Both the position numbers and the translations under genes were made by a program. The notes below the pieces were generated by a model, which saw only the letters and a program-made list of their open reading frames with translations, did no database searches and had not been told where the DNA came from. A stretch of DNA of 64,000 nucleotides from Metridium senile (lineage: Eukaryota; Cnidaria; Anthozoa; Actiniaria; Metridiidae): assembly GCA_949775045.1 (NCBI GenBank), contig OX459103.1, forward strand, positions 6,210,502 to 6,274,501, given 5' to 3'. This document shows, piece by piece, positions 51,681-64,000 of this stretch (the stretch's first letter is position 1; each line of letters opens with the position of its first letter).

Positions 51681-52439
51681 TCAAATTAGTCTTAGGTAAA
51701 ATAATTGAGCTGATGCTCTTATATTATAACGGAAAGACCTCCAGTATAGCTTAACTAACTAAGAACTTCTAAGATAATGATATTATACTTGTATGGGGGT
51801 CCACTTAGTATAATAGTCTCCAAGCCTTAATCTTATCAAAGTGAAAATACTTTTTTTTTGTCTTTGTATTTTTTTTACACACCAGTTTTTACGTTTACAA
51901 GAAATTTGATATACAGCTATTTCAAAAAGTGTAGAATACTGAATACTGAATAGTGCATTGCAAGGCCGAAATGCATTCTGTGTCATGTGATATTGTTCGA
52001 AGTAAAATATCCATGTATAATTATTATTTATTTTATTCTTAGTGCATTCAATTCAAAACAATAATGGAGCTATATAGTTATGGGGAGAAAATATCGGGTT
52101 GATTTATTTCACACCAGTGAAACCCACAATGCACTTTGGTCTTGGAATGTACTATTCAGTATTCAACAATTTTTGAAATAACTATATATATATTTACAAT
52201 GGGTATTTCACATTTATGGGATTAAAAAAGTGGAAATTCATTAAGTAAGGTTTATGTAGTTGTCGAAATAGTCGAAACTTTCGAGTTGACAACCACACAA
52301 GTAGATGGATTAAAAATCATAATACTTTGTTAAGCCAAGATGTTTTGATAGATATCGATATAAAGAATGAAATATATATAGAGCAAAGGCTGAAAAGATA
52401 TAGTTATACATGTCATATCACCAAAAAAAGACATTAACA

Positions 52440-53225
52440 CTGAAAAAATGTCACATGACACAACATATATGTCCGCTTCAAATTTCGATACGAGCATTAA
52501 TGTTGGACATATATAGATTTCATAATTCTTATTCCATGTTCACTGTTGTTAAGGTATATATAAAAATATTGTCATATATGTATTAAACATTGTCAACCAA
52601 AAATATAACACTAAAATAAATGTCACGTGACGCAACATATTTTCGCTTCAAATGCTCGATATTAGCATTATTTTTTAACATATATATTAAATATTTCTTA
52701 TTCCATGTTCACTGTTGTTAAGGTATATATAAAAATTTAGTCATATATGTATTAAACATTGTCAACCAAAAATATAACACTAAAATAAATGTCACGTGAT
52801 GCAACATATTTTCGCTTCAAATGCTCGATGCTAGCATTAATTTTTAACATATAGATTTCATAATTCTTATTCCATGTTCACTGTTGTTAAGGTATATATA
52901 AAAATTTTAGTCATATATGTATTAAACATTGTCAAACAAAAATAAAACACTAAAATAAATGTCACGTGACGCAACATATTTTCGCTTCAAATGCTCGATA
53001 TTAGCATTATTTTTTAACATATATATTAAATATTTCTTATTCCATGTTCACTGTTGTTAAGGTATATATAAAAATATAGTCATATATGTATTAAACATTG
53101 TCAAACAAAAATAAAACACTAAAATAAATGTCACGTGACACGACATATTTTCGCTTCAAATGCTCGATACTAGCATTAATTTTTAACATATAGATTTCAT
53201 ATTTCTTATTCCATGTTCACTGTTA
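52440..53225. repeat. Tandem repeat of 165-171 bp, about five units
   Basis: Units share AATAAATGTCACGTGACGC, CATATTTTCGCTTCAAATGC, TTCTTATTCCATGTTCACTG and GTCATATATGTATTAAACAT. Each carries a CACGTG E-box-like hexamer in a CACGTGA context. Confidence 0.92.
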
Positions 53226-53394
53226 CTCATTATACAATTAAAAATCGAAATTTCAATTTCAAAATTTTACGTGACTGTATATTTTATTGTGAAGTTAATA
53301 TTTTCTTTATTGATTCAATGACTTTTTTAATTTCAGTTTTGTTAGTTTAGTATAATAAAATGTGGCGTGATCTTTTGAGGTATTTTGAATAGAT

Positions 53395-53720
53395 ATATGC
53401 TTTGTTCAATTTTGGAACAAGCATTATATTGAATTGTTATTTGAAAAACCACTTTATTCAATCGTTTTTAAAGGAATAGGAATATGGACTGTTCAATTTT
53501 GGAATATGTCATTCTGTTGTTATTTAAAAAACCACTTTATTCAATCGTTTTTAAAGGAATGGGAGTATGCATTGCTCAATTTTGGAATATGTCATTCTGT
53601 TGTTATTTGAAAAAAAAAAAACACTTTATTCAATCGTTTTTAAAGAAATAGGAATATGCATTGTTCAATTTTGGAATATGTCATTAAATTATTATTTGAT
53701 TAATAACCACTATATTCAAA
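53395..53720. repeat. Tandem repeat of 83-88 bp, about four units
   Basis: Units share CAATTTTGGAATATGTCATT and CACTTTATTCAATCGTTTTT. The array ends just before the transposon at 53816. Confidence 0.9.
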
Positions 53721-53815
53721 TTTGTTTAAAGTGCCCCAATGTAGCTCGCTTCTCGAAACTTCGGTCCCACTGACCACTAGACGACCATACCTTCCCTCCC
53801 ATCGTAACACACTAT

Positions 53816-53929
53816 TAGTCGGGTCAGTTATGTCCAAAAATTGATGAAATCGTGACAGATGGAGTAAAAGCATGAAACTTTGTAAACAGACAGATTATCA
53901 AGTTGTTCATCATTTCAGAAGGGGTGCCA
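53816..53929. repeat. Left terminal inverted repeat of the transposon
   Basis: Pairs with 60143-60246. It begins TAGTCGGGTCAG right after the TAT target copy. Both arms end inward at the word TTTCAGAAGGGGTGCCA; the two arms differ by small indels. Confidence 0.8.
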
Positions 53930-54777
53930 AGTGAAATTCGTAAATTGGGGGGTGTTTTGGACACTTAAGGGGGGAGGGAGGGTATTTTTTTCCCTTTTTA
54001 TGTAAAATGATAGTTTCATTGAAATAAAAAGTATTAAGCCGTACAAAAACCATTGTTAAAGTCTTTTTTGTAGTTTAAGAGCAAAATAACATGCCCATTG
54101 CAAAGTAAAAGGTGAAAATGTTTTTTTTAGAGGGGGTGGGGTGAGGAGCGAATGGAATAATTTTATGAAAAAATAGCAAAAAGTTCACTTTCTTTATAAA
54201 AAAAATGAGCTAAAACATTCACAATGGAATTGACTGTTATGTTTAGTTAAAATGACCACTTTTTGTTCTGGATAAAGTATTATAAAGAGCAAAATAAAAT
54301 TGTGGTCAGCGGTGTTGCCAAAAAGCGGTCAGCGGTCAACTTTGGTAATGAATATTTTCGTCACTAGAAAGCTTGCAAATACTTACAAATATAACCAGTT
54401 TTTCTTGAAAACAAACACGTAAATAATACAAAAGATGATTACTTGAACGACTCTTGTGCATTTTAATTCCAAAAGGTAAGAAAAAATGTCAATTTAGTCT
54501 TTGTTTTGTACATTTGTAGCTAGCTATCTGACACTCGATTTTTCTGTTCAGTTTACACTCTACAGCACACTCTCAGAAGAGACAGAAACTAATATATATT
54601 TGCAAAATCATACTCTTGAAATGTTAGAACAAGTACTAAATGATCATACTTTGGTAACAAGACTGTGCTGTACCAAAAGGTAGGAAGAAAAACGTTCACT
54701 TTATTTCAAAATATATTCATGTTCAACATGTAAACGAAAGTGGACTAATTTTCATGATACTTTTAGATTATCACATT

Positions 54778-57700
54778 ATGGATTGGACACTCTGTTTGAT
54801 TTGCCAAAAAGATACCATTGAACCACTGAAATGTCCCCTAAACAGTCTTAATAAAGAAGTTGGTTATAACTCTTATGAAAGTTTCATTGATATTCTCAAA
54901 GCACTACGAGAAATAAATGCATCCAGTTTTGAAAGTAAACTTGACGAAGCAACAACCATAGAAGATCTTGTACAAAAGAAAGCCTCTTGGCACAAGTCAT
55001 GTCGTCTACATTTTACCCAGTCAAAACTCGAGAGAGAAAGATTAAAACTTAAGAGAATATCAAGTGATAATGCACTCGATCTTGAAGAAAGGAAATCAAA
55101 AAGACAGTCAGCAGTCTTGAGAAATGCTTGCATGTTTTGTGAAGATGAAGGGCCAAACAAACTTCATCAGGTTCTGACCCTTGAAGTAGATGATAATGTA
55201 CGAAAAATGGCCACTCAACTACAAGATAAACGATTGATTGCAAAATTGAGTGAGGGTGACTTAGTAGCTACCGAGGCAAAATACCATGCAAACTGCATGC
55301 TTGCATTTAGACGTAGATACAACAGCTTTATAAAGATAAACTCTGATGAATTTAATGTTACAAATGAAAAGGAGGAAGAAGCCAGAACATTTGCAGAATT
55401 AGTTGAGTACATGGAAACTGCAGTAGAATCTGGAACTTATCTTTTTAAACTCTCGGAATTACATCGACTCTATGAGTCACGTTTAAATCAACTTAATGTT
55501 AATAAGTCAATTAATAAAACAAGGCTGAAAAAGCAAATTTTACTTCACTACCAAGAAGAGATTCAAGAACAATCGGATGGCAAAAATACTATTCTTATTT
55601 TTAAAGATGGTATTCAACTACTAATGAAGGATGCAATGTCTAATAAAGACAAATTATCAGAAGCACTTGATCTAGCTAGTACAGCAAAACGCATACGCAA
55701 AGAAGTTTTCCAGTTCAAGTCAAATGCTTTCAGTTTCACTGGAGAATTCTCACAACAGTGTCAGTCGAATTCAGTCCCTTCGAAGTTGAAATGTTTGGTA
55801 TCGATGCTCCTGAATGGCACAAACATTGAAAACCAAGAGTCCGATGATTCACAAGCCTGCCTTACCATATCACAATTAATCATGTTTCACATGAAAAGTA
55901 AATTTCGACCAACAATCGAAACACGACACAGTCTTGACAAAGAAACTCCTTTACCACTTTATGTTGGCCTTAAAGTACATGCTCAAACAAGAAGTCGCAA
56001 ACTGATTGATCAAATGTTCCAGTTAGGCTTAAGTGTCTCTTACAATAGAGTTGATCAGATTCTGACTAGTTTAGCAACATCCGTCTGTAATCAGTACAAG
56101 AACAATGACATTGTGTGTCCGCTTAACTTAAGGCATGGTATATTCACTGTGGGAGCAATTGACAACATAGACCACAACCCATCCTCTTCAACTTCACAAG
56201 GTTCTTTTCATGGTACGGCAATGAGTGTATTTCAGTTTCCATCATCAGCAACAAATGGCACAAATCAGCAAGCTATCAACATCCAAGCAGGTATGGAGAA
56301 GGACATAACCCTACCAAGTCACTACACCATTGTCCCTAGTTTTTCCATGAATGTGAGCGATGTTTCTGTCCCTCAAATTGCTTCTGGTAATGATTTTAAA
56401 GGGAGTCTTGAAACTGCAATTTCACAGGAAAATTGCTGGATGGAGTGTTGCCATCAAGCTGTTATGAACGACCTAACAAAAGATCACCTCATCACTTGGT
56501 CCGGATACCATGCTTCACTCATGGATAACCCTGTGTCTGCTACAACATTGAGTGGAATTCTGCCTTTGTTCGAAGAAAAAGCTGCAACCGTTTCAATGGT
56601 AAAGCATGGCATGGACATTCAGAAAAAAGTGACAGAATACTTAAACCCAAGCCAGACACCAGTCATTGCTTGCGACCAACCCATTTTTGCACTAGCCAAA
56701 TTTGTGCAATGGAAGTGGCCCCTTATTTATGGAGAAACCAATTATGTTGTTATGCTAGGAGGCCTCCACATAGAAATGGCTTTATGGAATGTCTGTGGGG
56801 ATCTATTAGACGCCAGTGGGTGGACCGGTGCCCTTGTAGAAGCAAACGTGGCTACCTCTGGAACGGCTGAATCTTTTTTGAAAGTCTCTCATCTCGCAAA
56901 GACACGGCAAGCCCATCAAACCACAGCGGTGGCCTTATACAAGCTCTTGAAGGATGCATACAGCAGTACAAGAGGATCCGTTGATGAGAATGATTTTCAT
57001 CTATGGCAGGTCGAGATGAAGAAATTATATCCCACTTTTTTGTTCTGGCATATGATTATGCAGCTTCAGATTGCTATCCTCGTATTTGTCAAAGCACAAC
57101 GCGAGAATAACTTCCCGTTGTATGTTGAAGTCCTGGAATCTCTAGCACCGTGGTTCTTCGCTTTAGATCACACAAACTATGCCAGGTGGATCCCAATACA
57201 TCTAAGGGATATGAGGTCACTACCAGAGCAAATACGAAGTGAGTTTCATAAGTACTGGGTCATTTCAAAGTCAAGAAACAAATTCTCTTGTATTCCAATA
57301 GATCAAGCCCATGAACAAAATAACGCAGTTCTAAAAGGCTCTGGAGGAATTATCGGTCTTACAGAAAACAAAGAAGCATTAAAGCGATGGATGACAGCTG
57401 GTCCAGAACTATCTCGTATTTTACAAGAATTTGAAGATCAGCTTTTGGGAGATGATGAAAGCTATGATGAGAGGTATGAACACCATGACCAAGGACTGGC
57501 TAGTCAAAAACGGTTTCAATCACATGTTAGAAATCTGGTCACTGTTATCTCAGACACGGGAAATCCATTTCTTGATTACTTCCCTGAATTAGTGGCCCTT
57601 GATTCTAGAAGCTGTGCTGATGAGTCTGTTGTGGCAAGTTTGCAATCAATAGAAACCCTTGGTTTGACACAATATAGAAAGTATGTAAAAACAGTCATAG

Positions 57701-59378
57701 AAGAAAGATCAGCTTCAATCCATGACCCAATCTCGAGAAATTCCTTGGCCTTGTTCAAGAGGCAAAAGCCAAAGAACATTCCAAAAGCATCAATGAAACT
57801 GTTGGCCTTGTCAAGTGACAGATATCTATTTAGTCGACTATACATAGCAAGTCAGCAAAGAGAAGGAGACCTTGGAGATTTTTTTATGCACGAGAATCAG
57901 CCATACCCACCAGCAATATCAGAATTTGGAGACTTACGCACGGGCAAGAAGTCTGACCTCTTAACTTGTATCATCAAAGGAAGTTCAAGTCGAGAAGAGC
58001 CCTCTTCATACGACGCTAAAGTGTTTGATGGAGCAGCAATAGTGCACTCGCTTTCAGTTTCATCTGCCGCAACCTTTGATGAGTATGCCAACCAAGTGTT
58101 CTGCCCTTTTCTAGAAAGAAGCTTGCAAAACGCTTCTAGAGTTGACGTAGTATGGGACCAGTACCGAGAAACAAGCTTGAAGGAATCCACAAGAGCAAAG
58201 AGGGGTACGGGAATCAGAAAGAAAGTTGCAGGGAATGTGAAAATACCCAGGAATTGGCCAGCCTTCTTGCAAGACTCCCTCAACAAGAAAGAGCTCTTCT
58301 TATTCCTATCAGAAAGTGTGAAAAGCTTCCCTTGGCCAGACAATAAACAAGTTGTCATAACATTAGGTAAGTAAACTTAAGTATACCTCAAGTATGTTTG
58401 ATATTTTTTTAAAAGATTTCCTATTTTCTTACTTATAGGAGAACAAGTTATATCAATTCCTGAAGTACATCTAAACCCTTGCAATCACGAGGAAGCCGAT
58501 ACTAGAATTGTAGTACATGTTCAAGATGCCGTACAGCGTGGAGCCACAAATATCCTTGTTAGAACTGTAGATACTGATGTTGTCATTATTTTGATTTCCT
58601 GCTTTTCTATTCTTATTAACATCCAACCCTCACTTCAAATTGTGGTTGCTTTTGGAATGGGAAGATTCTTCCAAACTCTGTCAGTTAACACCATTTACAA
58701 CAATCTTGGTGAACATAAATCTCGTGCGCTTCCTTTTTTCCATGCTTTCTCTGGATGCGACACCACATCTGCTTTCTACGGAGTTGGCAAAAAGACTGCT
58801 TGGGAGGCTTGGAATTCATACCATGACGTCACTGATGCTTTTGTTCATATCTACAACCATCCCTTTGTCCCCATTGTTCTTTCATCTCCAGAATTCCAGT
58901 TGCTAGAAAGATTCACAGTGGTTATGTACGACAAGTCAAGTTCTACGGAGTCTGTCAATGTTGCACGCAGAGAACTGTTCACCAAGAAACAGAGAACGCT
59001 AGAGAAGATTCCCCCTACACAGGTGCGAAACTATGCATTTCACCATTTAAAATGTAGTTAAGCTTAAACTATTTCTTGATTTTTTAGGATGCACTTCTTC
59101 TTCATTCAAATCGAGCTTTGTTTCAAGCTTCCGTGTGGATAAGTTTTGAGGCTCAGCAAACTGTTCCATCTCCAGTTAGTTTTGGGTGGCAATTGGTAGG
59201 CAACTCCTGGAAACCTGTTTGGACGAGTATCCCGGAAGCATCCAAAGCTTGCAGCGAGCTTCTGAAATGTGGCTGTAAGACGGGGTGTTCAACATCTCGC
59301 TGCAAATGTCTGAAAGCAGGTTTAACATGTACCGAGTTATGTACATGTACAAATGGTTGTTTGAATGCCACCCGGTAG
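54778..59378 (+). CDS. Transposase-type protein: zinc motifs, DDE-like core, XPG/FEN-like nuclease, CXC tail
   Basis: Three coding exons: 54778-58366 (phase-1 donor TTAG|GTAAGT), 58439-59022 (phase 0) and 59088-59378, about 1,487 residues, all open. N-terminus: two Cys-x2-Cys modules, each closing with a His-x2-Cys (LCLIC...WHKSC; CMFC...YHANC). Middle: candidate catalytic acids D462/D465 (GAIDNID), D633 (ACDQPIF) and E846 (DQAHEQNN). Exon 2: EEAD at 1214-1217, VDTDV with D1241/D1243, and GCDTTSAFYGVGKK with D1304, the acid pattern and helix-hairpin of FEN1/XPG nucleases. C-terminus, about 1446-1484: a cysteine-rich CGCKTGC...CKC...C repeat like the Tesmin/TSO1 CXC DNA-binding motif. The role would be cut-and-paste transposition. 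The start at 54778 is preferred because an acceptor (TTTTAG) lies at 54766 and upstream frames do not splice in frame. One or two 5' non-coding exons are likely (donors at 54476 and 54680). Confidence 0.82.
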
Positions 59379-59779
59379 ACATAAACAACGCTTATAGACA
59401 AAATAGTTGATGCCACAGTTACCTTGCATTTGTAATAATAAGTGCTGTATTTGATAGTTCGTTATTCTGATTCTATATCTTGATTGTTGTTTTGAACATT
59501 AAGTATAGTAATTCAACAAATAGTTTGAGGGTTTGCTAAAAACTATATCCTAATGGTAGAAAAACCTGCACTATATATTGTACTTGAATGCATGTTTGAG
59601 CAAGCATTCCGATAATAAACAAAAGTGCAAAAACTGCATTCGAGTTAAGTGATTTTTATAAAAATTCAAACATCTGTTTTCATTACATTAAAGTTAACAC
59701 AAAAACCCTCACTCCCTATTTTTACGTTTTTGTAGTGACCTTCCCCCTCTCCTATCGCCCCAACCCTAGCCACGCAGCC

Positions 59780-60230
59780 CCTCCTTGAGTAGATTTGTTT
59801 TGTGGCATCACATTTGGAATTCTTGTGCATATAACACACAATCATCCTGCCAAGATTCATGCTTAAAATCGATTTATTACTATCAAATACAAAAATCACA
59901 AAAAACGACCCCCACCCCTCCCCACCTAATTTTTAAAATGTTTTCTGTGATCCCCCTGAACGGATTTCGTGTGGCACCCCTTCTGAAATTGTTATGCATG
60001 TACCATACAATCATCCTGCCAAGTTTCATGCTTCAAATTGATTTATTACTATCAAATACAAAAATCACAAAAAAATATTCCCCACCCCTCCCCACCTAAT
60101 TTTTAAAATGTTTGCTGTGACCCCCCCTGAACGGATTTTTTGTGGCACCCCTTCTGAAATTGTTGTGCATGTACCAAACAATCACCCTGCCAAGTTTCAT
60201 GCTTTTACTCAATCTGTCACGATCATATCC
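59780..60230. repeat. Subterminal tandem repeats in the right end of the transposon
   Basis: Three units near 175 bp share CAATCATCCTGCCAAG, TTCATGCTT, TTATTACTATCAAATACAAA and CCCCACCCCTCCCCACCTAA. The last unit forms part of the right TIR. Repeated subterminal words are often transposase binding sites, an inference here. Confidence 0.85.
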
Positions 60231-60246
60231 ATAATTGACCTAACTA
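60143..60246. repeat. Right terminal inverted repeat of the transposon
   Basis: Ends ...CATAATTGACCTAACTA immediately before TAT at 60247-60249. Inverse of 53816-53929, with mismatches and a shorter centre. Confidence 0.8.
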
Positions 60247-60254
60247 TATGAAAT

Positions 60255-60345
60255 CCTGGATCACTCAATCGTGGACCACTAAACCACCTTACCCTTCCCT
60301 CCCATCGTAACACACTCTTGGATCCCTGGATCACTCAATCGTGGA
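60255..60345. repeat. Short tandem repeat at the transposon target
   Basis: GGATCACTCAATCGTGGA occurs twice (60258 and 60329). CCTTCCCTCCCATCGTAACA occurs here (60294) and just left of the transposon (53790), so the element inserted into a small tandem repeat. Confidence 0.8.
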
Positions 60346-60607
60346 GATTCCTTTTGTGTTGACTTAAACGATGTAAATACGAGATATAAATCAAATGTAA
60401 TAGCATTTGGAGGTTGGTGCACTGTGGCAGTTTTCTCCAAAATTTCTGAAATTCTTCGAACCGGATAGTTTATGTCACTCGAAATTTCATCAGAGTACAT
60501 TTTTCTTACTAGTAAGATAGTGAATTAGAATTCAGGAATTTCAAATCTAGAGCTGTAATTACTCAAGCCATCAAGCCAAACAGTTCGGAAACGTCAACTC
60601 GCAAAGA

Positions 60608-60854
60608 ATGGATTCTAACGGAGACGAAGCCTCCCCGTTGAAGACCGAAAATGGAAATGTCCAATTCGAAAATGGGCATAGAAAAGTCGGGTTTTTAAGC
60701 TCTAGAAAGCTACTGTATTTAGTTATAGGGATATTAGCCATATTGGTTTTAATCTTCTTCGTTCTGTTTCTGGTTTTCGCGCTTAAAACGGGACCGACGA
60801 AACCAGTCGCTAGAGAACTTTGTGAAACTGAAAGCTGTGTGTATGCATCGGCAG
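60608..60854 (+). CDS. First exon of an M13 metallopeptidase-like type II membrane protein (copy 3, divergent)
   Basis: This exon encodes 82 codons plus one base, ending GCAG|GTAAGC in phase 1, the same phase as the exons at 32136 and 41281. The cytosolic tail (about 35 residues, with DEASPLKTENGN and an RK-rich patch) leads into one membrane helix (LVIGILAILVLIFFVLFLVF). The extracellular part is very short: KTGPTKPVARELCETESCVYASA, which keeps the Cys-x4-Cys-Val start of the M13 ectodomain but lacks the Ser/Thr-rich stalk of the other copies. Outside the C-terminal motif there is little similarity to copies 1 and 2, so this is an older relative or a distinct gene. Downstream exons would lie beyond 64 kb or are lost; none was seen between 60.9 kb and the window end. 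Confidence 0.65.
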
Positions 60855-60859
60855 GTAAG

Positions 60860-62357
<1,498 letters not shown>

Positions 62358-62651
62358 GACCAAACGACATGCTTCGTATGACTTTATAAACAATGACATT
62401 GATATTGATGCAGCCCAAGGAGCCATCAGATCTTTCTAAATATTTTTATTTTTATTTTTATTTTTTTAGATAATATATATTTTTCTATTCAACAATAACT
62501 ATAATTTTTCTATTTGATACATGTAAATAATTTAGTAACTTTTTATAGTATTCAATTTTATAAATTTCAAACATTATACACAAACAATTGTTAATGTCAT
62601 TAATATCTTTTTTTTTAATTATATCATGTTGTAAATTTTTATATATTTTAA

Positions 62652-62753
<102 letters not shown>

Positions 62754-62802
62754 TCCTTTATTTCACAAACAATCATTTACAATAAATGTTGCTGGTAGCT
62801 TA

Positions 62803-63050
62803 TTTCAGCCCAAGATCTATATAACCCGACCCTGAGAGCTGAAGCACTTTTCTTAATATGTGAGCTGTCCCTAGAAGTACAGATTTCTGAATGTCTATGA
62901 TGCTGATCTTTTCTAAATCTAGCCTATTCAAGTGGTTTTTGAATTGCTTTGAAATGGCCCCTAACGAACCTATAACAATTGGTATTGTCATTGTTTTCTT
63001 TTTCCAAAGCCTTTCTAACTCTATTCTTAGACCTTGGTACTTGTCGATGT
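62803..63050 (-). pseudogene. Remnant of a non-LTR retrotransposon protein (C-terminal fragment)
   Basis: The minus-strand frame reads YQGLRIELERLW, then KTMTIPIVIGSLG, followed by a Leu/Ile-rich end with LLGTAHILRKVL. A Tyr-Gln-x-Leu...Leu-Trp, then Pro-Ile-Val-Ile-Gly-x-Leu-Gly, then Leu-Leu-Gly-Thr-Ala pattern is one I remember from the extreme C-terminus of invertebrate LINE reverse-transcriptase proteins. A stop and an ATT microsatellite lie just upstream, so only the end survives. Confidence 0.6.
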
Positions 63051-63073
63051 TCTCCTTTTCTTTTCATTAACCC

Positions 63074-63257
<184 letters not shown>

Positions 63258-63795
63258 ATAATAATTTGTAATTATTATACAAATTATTATCTTAATTAGT
63301 ATTATTTTATTTTTATTTTCTTGTTATCGTTACGTTTATTAATAATCATTTGTCATTATATTTTTATTATTTTAATTATTATTATATAGTTTTACTGGTA
63401 TCGTAACGTTTATAATTATAACTATAATTATTATTATTTTTAAACAATATTTGACATTGTACTATATCTAGAATATCTGATTGGCTAAGAATCCACATTA
63501 TATCATTTTATCTTATTATATCAGTTAACCTACAGATAAGTGAAAAATAATTGGCCAGCCAATAAAGTTTTCAAAAGACTGTAGGTTGTACCCGCAAAGC
63601 ATTGTTTCGGCAATCTACTTATTAGTTTTGAAGTATTAGAAATCATTGGTCCGTATAAGCAAGGTCAAGGTAAGTTTAATTTGCCGAGGATGACTACCCT
63701 TGCAAAAAAAAAAAAAAATCATAAAAATTGAATCTAGTAATTGTTTTATAATACATTGTTTTGGAGAATAATAACCAGAGAAAGTACTTTTATTA

Positions 63796-64000
63796 CAGTG
63801 CTGCTAATTCAACCGGGGCCACCTCGAGTTTATTATCCAATCACGTTTGAGCTTAAGAACAAAATATATCTACTTTGTCTCCTTATCAGCCAATCAAATT
63901 ATTGACTAGACGGATCGTCTATGTCTGGTTCTTTTGTTCTTAAGCTCAAACGTGATTGGCTAATAAACTCGGGGTGGCCCCGGTTGAATTAGCAGCACTG
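63796..64000. mobile_element. Foldback element reaching the window edge
   Basis: CAGTGCTGCTAATTCAACCG at the left and its inverse CGGTTGAATTAGCAGCACTG at the last 20 bases of the window. The arms continue with GGGGCCACC and ATCACGTTTGAGCTTAAGAAC for about 70 bp. TA precedes the left end; the right flank is outside the window, so the target duplication cannot be read. Confidence 0.85.

Larger units (their letters stand above)
53816..60246 (+). mobile_element. Complete-looking 6.4-kb DNA transposon, Academ-like (XPG-bearing type)
   Basis: The left end TAGTCGGGTCAGTTATG and the inverse of the right end, TAGTTAGGTCAATTATG, match. The similarity continues inward for about 105-115 bp (ATCGTGACAGAT-GAGTAAAAGCATGAAACTT, TTTCAGAAGGGGTGCCA). 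The target TAT is duplicated (53813-53815 and 60247-60249). The element holds one spliced gene, with a DDE-like core, an XPG/FEN-like domain and a CXC tail. The right end has three diverged 175-bp subterminal repeats (59780-60230). From memory, Academ elements have about 3-bp target duplications and some lineages encode XPG nuclease, which fits. The superfamily name remains an inference. The open gene and preserved ends suggest a fairly recent insertion. Confidence 0.8.

Noticed and set aside
54501..54683. Short ORF just upstream of the transposase, ending at a good donor
   Set aside because: Spliced to the acceptor at 54766 it joins in the wrong frame (phase 2 to an exon needing phase 1), so it is treated as a 5' non-coding exon at most.
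54873..58358. Minus-strand ORFs of up to 153 codons inside the transposase gene
   Set aside because: Antisense shadows of the long coding exon.

Overview
This is an AT-rich, intron-containing animal nuclear window with very few genes. It most likely comes from a cnidarian, probably an anthozoan (coral or anemone). That call rests on the gene families, the spliceosomal introns and the dense foldback (MITE-type) repeats. It is inference; no marker gene fixes the species.

Layout. (1) 1-6.3, 8.0-12.4 and 14.7-15.9 kb hold a tandem array of three minus-strand, two-exon genes for small secreted peptides. Each has a signal peptide, an acidic pro-region and a Cys/Arg-rich basic core. Copies 1 and 2 lie in a segmental duplication of about 4-5 kb with a period near 6.7 kb. 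Copy 3 is older and shorter. One intronic 51-bp minisatellite is shared but differs strongly in copy number. (2) 16-31 kb has no convincing gene. It is built from minisatellites, a long TTCA-type tetranucleotide field, pentanucleotide repeats and several MITEs. (3) 31-42 kb holds a broken SAP-domain gene, two homologous plus-strand first exons of M13 (neprilysin/endothelin-converting-enzyme-like) metallopeptidases, and a separate signal-peptide first exon at 38.4 kb. (4) 42-53.8 kb is again gene-poor: a tRNA-derived SINE, foldback elements and several tandem arrays. (5) 53,816-60,246 is a complete-looking DNA transposon with imperfect TIRs and a TAT target duplication. Its spliced gene of about 1,487 codons carries N-terminal zinc motifs, a DDE-like core, an XPG/FEN-like nuclease domain and a CXC tail. 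It is most like the XPG-bearing Academ type. (6) 60.6 kb has a third, divergent M13-type first exon. A LINE remnant, ATT microsatellites and a foldback element that reaches the window edge follow it.

How the genes relate. All three M13-type first exons are on the plus strand and all end in phase 1 after a matching Cys-x4-Cys-Val segment. I found no peptidase-domain exon in the window. They could be alternative first exons of one gene whose catalytic exons lie beyond 64 kb, or exon-1 duplicates that lost their bodies. The peptide genes are a local tandem family. One base of length difference in their second exon changes the C-terminus between paralogs. Sequence-level calls (ORFs, splice sites, repeats, TIR/TSD matches) were read directly; family names come from remembered motifs, since no search could be run.
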